NCBI RefSeq assembly: GCF_030232265.1
Contig: NZ_JASPJK010000003.1
Span: 124,001 to 188,000, forward strand
Source of the DNA: Corynebacterium sp. MSK041
Lineage (GTDB): Bacteria > Actinomycetota > Actinomycetes > Mycobacteriales > Mycobacteriaceae
DNA: 64,000 nt
Direction: 5' to 3'
The position numbers were made by a program, and so were the translations under genes. Below the pieces are notes generated by a model. It did no database searches. It was given only the letters and a program-made list of their open reading frames with translations, and had not been told where the DNA came from. Shown here one piece after another: positions 62,237-64,000 of this stretch. Numbering within the stretch: position 1 is the stretch's first letter; every line of letters begins with the position of its first letter.

Positions 62237-63502
62237 ATGACCGACCAACCCGAGACGAAATCTTCCCCCCGTATTAAGAAGCACCGCCACTTTGATCAGG
62301 CGGACAAGCTGAAAGGCGTAGCGTATGACCTCCGCGGTCCCGTTGCGGCGACGGCGGAGGAGATGGAGCGCGATGGGCACTCCATCCTCAAGCTGAACAC
62401 CGGCAACCCGGCTATTTTCGGTTTCGACGCACCCGATGTGATCATGCGCGACATGATTGCCGCGCTGCCAACGTCGCAGGGCTACACCACTTCGAAGGGC
62501 ATCATCCCGGCTCGCCGCGCTGTGGTGACGCGCTACGAGGAGATCGAGGGCTTCCCGGATTTTGATATCGACGATGTCTACCTCGGCAACGGAGTCTCCG
62601 AACTCATCTCCATGACCACCCAGGCGCTGCTGAACAACGGCGACGAGGTGCTCATCCCCTCCCCCGATTATCCGCTGTGGACCGCTGCGACCTCTCTCGC
62701 CGGCGGCAAACCTGTCCACTACGTCTGCGACGAGGAGGACAATTGGAACCCGTCTCTCGAGGACATCCGCTCCAAAGTCACCCCGCGCACCAAAGCCATC
62801 GTGGTGATCAACCCGAATAACCCAACAGGCGCGGTCTACTCCAAGGAAATCCTCGAAGGCATCGCCGACATCGCGCGCGAGTATGAGCTCATGGTGCTTT
62901 CCGACGAGATCTACGATCGCGTGCTTTACGACGACGCCGTCCACCACTCCATGGCCACCATCGCCCCCGACCTGGTCACCTGCACCTTCAACGGCCTCTC
63001 TAAGGCCTACCGCGTGTGCGGTTACCGCGCTGGATGGATGGTCATCACCGGCCCACGACGCCGCGCTACCGGATTCATTGAAGGCCTGGATTTGCTCGCC
63101 GGAACCCGCCTTTGTGCGAACGTCCCTGGCCAACACGCCATCCAGGTGGCTCTTGGCGGACGCCAGTCCATCTACGCCCTCACCGGTGAAGGTGGCCGTT
63201 TGAAGGAGCAGCGCGACATCACGGTGAAGAAGCTGCGCGAGATCCCCGGCGTCTCCGTTGTTGAGCCAAAGGGCGCCATGTATGCCTTCCCGAAGATCGA
63301 TGTGGACATGTACCAGATCCACGACGATGAGCGCTTCATGCTCGACCTTCTCAAGAGCGAGAAAATCCTCATGGTTGGCGGCTCCGGCTTCAACTATCCG
63401 AAGCCAGATCACTTCCGCGTGGTCACTCTGCCGTGGGCATCCCAGCTGGAGAACGCGATCGAGCGCTTGGGCAACTTCCTCTCGGACTACCACCAGCACT
63501 AA
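62237..63502 (+). CDS. alaT: PLP-dependent aminotransferase AlaT (alanine/valine type)
   Basis: A 421-residue class I aminotransferase. The PLP-binding segments are visible: LNTGNPAIFGFDAP, YLGNGVSELISMTTQALL, PSPDYPLWTA (substrate/PLP aromatic), INPNNPTGAVYSKEIL, LSDEIYDRVLYD (PLP Asp/Tyr) and the Schiff-base lysine in FNGLSKAYRVCGYRAGWM. The C-terminal FRVVTLPW holds the substrate-carboxylate Arg. In C. glutamicum the orthologue transfers amino groups between pyruvate/alanine, glutamate and valine. ATG 62237 has AGGATGG upstream; an in-frame ATG at 62219 overlaps the previous gene. Confidence 0.93.
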   Translation: MTDQPETKSSPRIKKHRHFDQADKLKGVAYDLRGPVAATAEEMERDGHSILKLNTGNPAIFGFDAPDVIMRDMIAALPTSQGYTTSKGIIPARRAVVTRYEEIEGFPDFDIDDVYLGNGVSELISMTTQALLNNGDEVLIPSPDYPLWTAATSLAGGKPVHYVCDEEDNWNPSLEDIRSKVTPRTKAIVVINPNNPTGAVYSKEILEGIADIAREYELMVLSDEIYDRVLYDDAVHHSMATIAPDLVTCTFNGLSKAYRVCGYRAGWMVITGPRRRATGFIEGLDLLAGTRLCANVPGQHAIQVALGGRQSIYALTGEGGRLKEQRDITVKKLREIPGVSVVEPKGAMYAFPKIDVDMYQIHDDERFMLDLLKSEKILMVGGSGFNYPKPDHFRVVTLPWASQLENAIERLGNFLSDYHQH

Positions 63503-63508
63503 TCCCCA

Positions 63509-63697
63509 GCGCCATATAGGGCATTGTGAGGTGCGGACAAATCTGTCCGCACGTCTTCAGCGATAGCCCTTGCGCTGGGAAGATAGTCCTTTTACATGTG
63601 GACGCACTGTGCGTCCACACTTGATACCTGCTCTGACCTGCAGCGCAGGTACCAAAGGGACAGATTTGTCCGCATGCCCCGCCGACATACCTCCCGC
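63509..63697. repeat. Three-palindrome symmetric element, copy C
   Basis: Boxes are GGACAAATCTGTCC (63535-63548, extended by flanking GTGC/GCAC to a longer palindrome), GGACGCACTGTGCGTCC (63600-63616, palindromic apart from the central base) and GGACAGATTTGTCC (63658-63671). Centres are 63541.5, 63608 and 63664.5, so the right half is about ten bases shorter than in copies A and B. It lies between two converging genes (alaT and ugd), so it is not there merely as a gene promoter. The left outer arm (GCGCCATATAGGGCATTGTG) aligns with copies A and B. Confidence 0.85.
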
Positions 63698-63845
63698 CCC
63701 CTTGTCGGGGCTTCCCTTGTAAGAGCTTCCTCGCAAGGGCTTGCTCAAAAGGGCTTGCTCAAAAGGACTTTCCGTAAGAGCTCGCTCTTCAGGGCCGAAA
63801 CATTAGCTGTTCAAGGGAGCGACATTCTTCAAGGGAGCGGTGTGG
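63698..63845. other. Intergenic repeats after element C
   Basis: Short imperfect repeats of AAGGGCTTGCTCA and CTTCAAGGGAGCG fill the space between element C and the ugd stop. Frames across it look non-coding. Confidence 0.5.
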
Positions 63846-64000
63846 CTAGAGGGAACGGCCGAGGGCGTGGAGGTTCCAGCCGGCGGTGCGCCAGGTGGGG
63901 ACGGGGAGGACGTTGCGGGCGTCGATAAGCGTCTTGGTTGCTACGAGCTGACCTGCATGTTCTGGATCGAGGTTCTTGAACTCGTCCCACTCGGTAGCGA
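63846..64000 (-). CDS. ugd: UDP-glucose 6-dehydrogenase, C-terminal end (5' part outside window)
   Basis: About 50 codons at the right edge read ATEWDEFKNLDPEHA...KTLIDARNVLPVPTWRTAGW...ALGRSL then TAG. This is the C-terminal domain of UDP-glucose/GDP-mannose dehydrogenases, where TEWxEF and the DxRN...W...GW...GR end are characteristic. The enzyme oxidises UDP-glucose to UDP-glucuronate for envelope glycans. The catalytic Cys region is outside the window, so the substrate (UDP-glucose or GDP-mannose) is by likelihood. Contains a copy of CGTCGATAAGC at 63920. Confidence 0.85.
   Translation of the reverse strand, partial: ATEWDEFKNLDPEHAGQLVATKTLIDARNVLPVPTWRTAGWNLHALGRSL

Larger units (their letters stand above)
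1297..63930. repeat. Dispersed motif CGTCGATAAGC, 14 exact copies
   Basis: Exact 11-mers on the plus strand start at 1297, 8158, 19609, 20926, 26653, 55729, 58287 and 63920; on the minus strand they occupy 6530-6540, 13607-13617, 16346-16356, 32825-32835, 36043-36053 and 44865-44875. CGTCGACAAGC occurs at 3293, 24384, 46463 and 48750. Other one-base variants are at 28600, 41646, 47943, 48566 and 50050. All lie within genes. They read as L-I-D, S-I-S or V-D-K depending on frame and orientation. Confidence 0.8.

Noticed and set aside
63596..63928. Open frames across element C and into the ugd end
   Set aside because: Opposite strand to the clear ugd C-terminus and composed of repeat translation.
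1297..63930. CGTCGATAAGC as an FtsK-orienting (KOPS-like) or DnaA-box motif
   Set aside because: Orientation is mixed (8 plus, 6 minus), so no polarity is seen within 64 kb; similarity to TTATCCACA-type boxes is weak. Not excluded genome-wide.

Overview
The window is a GC-rich chromosomal segment of a Corynebacterium (Mycobacteriales). The evidence is gene content and order: glnX-glnH-pknG, pta-ackA, fprA, purA, fda, pyrE, clpB, the gltS region, dnaK-grpE-dnaJ-hspR and alaT follow, from memory, the C. glutamicum arrangement. HAIR/HspR operators, SigH-type heat-shock promoters, leaderless starts and GTG/TTG starts fit as well. The species cannot be named from sequence alone. No rRNA, tRNA, CRISPR array, phage or intact insertion sequence was seen.

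Layout. 1-1937: Nudix hydrolase plus an ABC-2 type exporter, cut by the left edge. 2004-7175: GlnX/GlnH/PknG amino-acid sensing operon. 7286-9837: acetate (Pta-AckA) operon. 10086-17533: FprA, PurA, a hypothetical protein, a FUSC-type membrane protein, aldolase and a GH76 hydrolase. 18140-21843: TrmH-type methyltransferase, PyrE, an anchored hypothetical, a rhodanese-fold protein and a small protein. 21854-23312: a compositionally different two-gene module (excisionase-type HTH protein, then a DUF3039-tailed protein) resembling a toxin-antitoxin locus. 23394-26039: ClpB with SigH and HspR sites. 26513-33479: HTH protein, GltS, nitrilase-family hydrolase, a helical-protein/DUF1023 pair and pyruvate:quinone oxidoreductase. 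33476-37911: two surface proteins (zincin metalloprotease and Rib-like). 38038-42455: dnaK-grpE-dnaJ-hspR. 42521-47546: a large Ig-like surface protein flanked by two paralogous membrane-anchored secreted proteins. 47896-51591: AI-2E-family permease, DJ-1/PfpI protein, lipoate ligase and GPP34 protein. 52037-55466: an internally deleted FprA relative behind a palindromic operator, then a Na/Pi cotransporter with its own PstS-like lipoprotein behind PHO-box-like repeats. 55469-63502: Fic protein, heterodimeric ABC exporter, two membrane proteins and AlaT. 63846-64000: C-terminus of UDP-glucose dehydrogenase.

Two signals are not explained by genes. (1) Three intergenic sites (around 17862, 26157 and 63608) carry the same roughly 190-bp, nearly symmetric element. 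It has two outer 14-bp palindromes (GGACAAATCTGTCC type) in inverted orientation and a central 17-bp palindrome (GGACGCACNGTGCGTCC type). Centre-to-centre spacing is exactly 65.5 bp on both sides in two of the three copies. The arms also contain outward-facing sigma-70-like promoter sequences. (2) The 11-mer CGTCGATAAGC occurs 14 times exactly (about 0.03 expected by chance), with several one-base variants. It lies inside genes, in both orientations and several reading frames, so the constraint acts on DNA, not protein.
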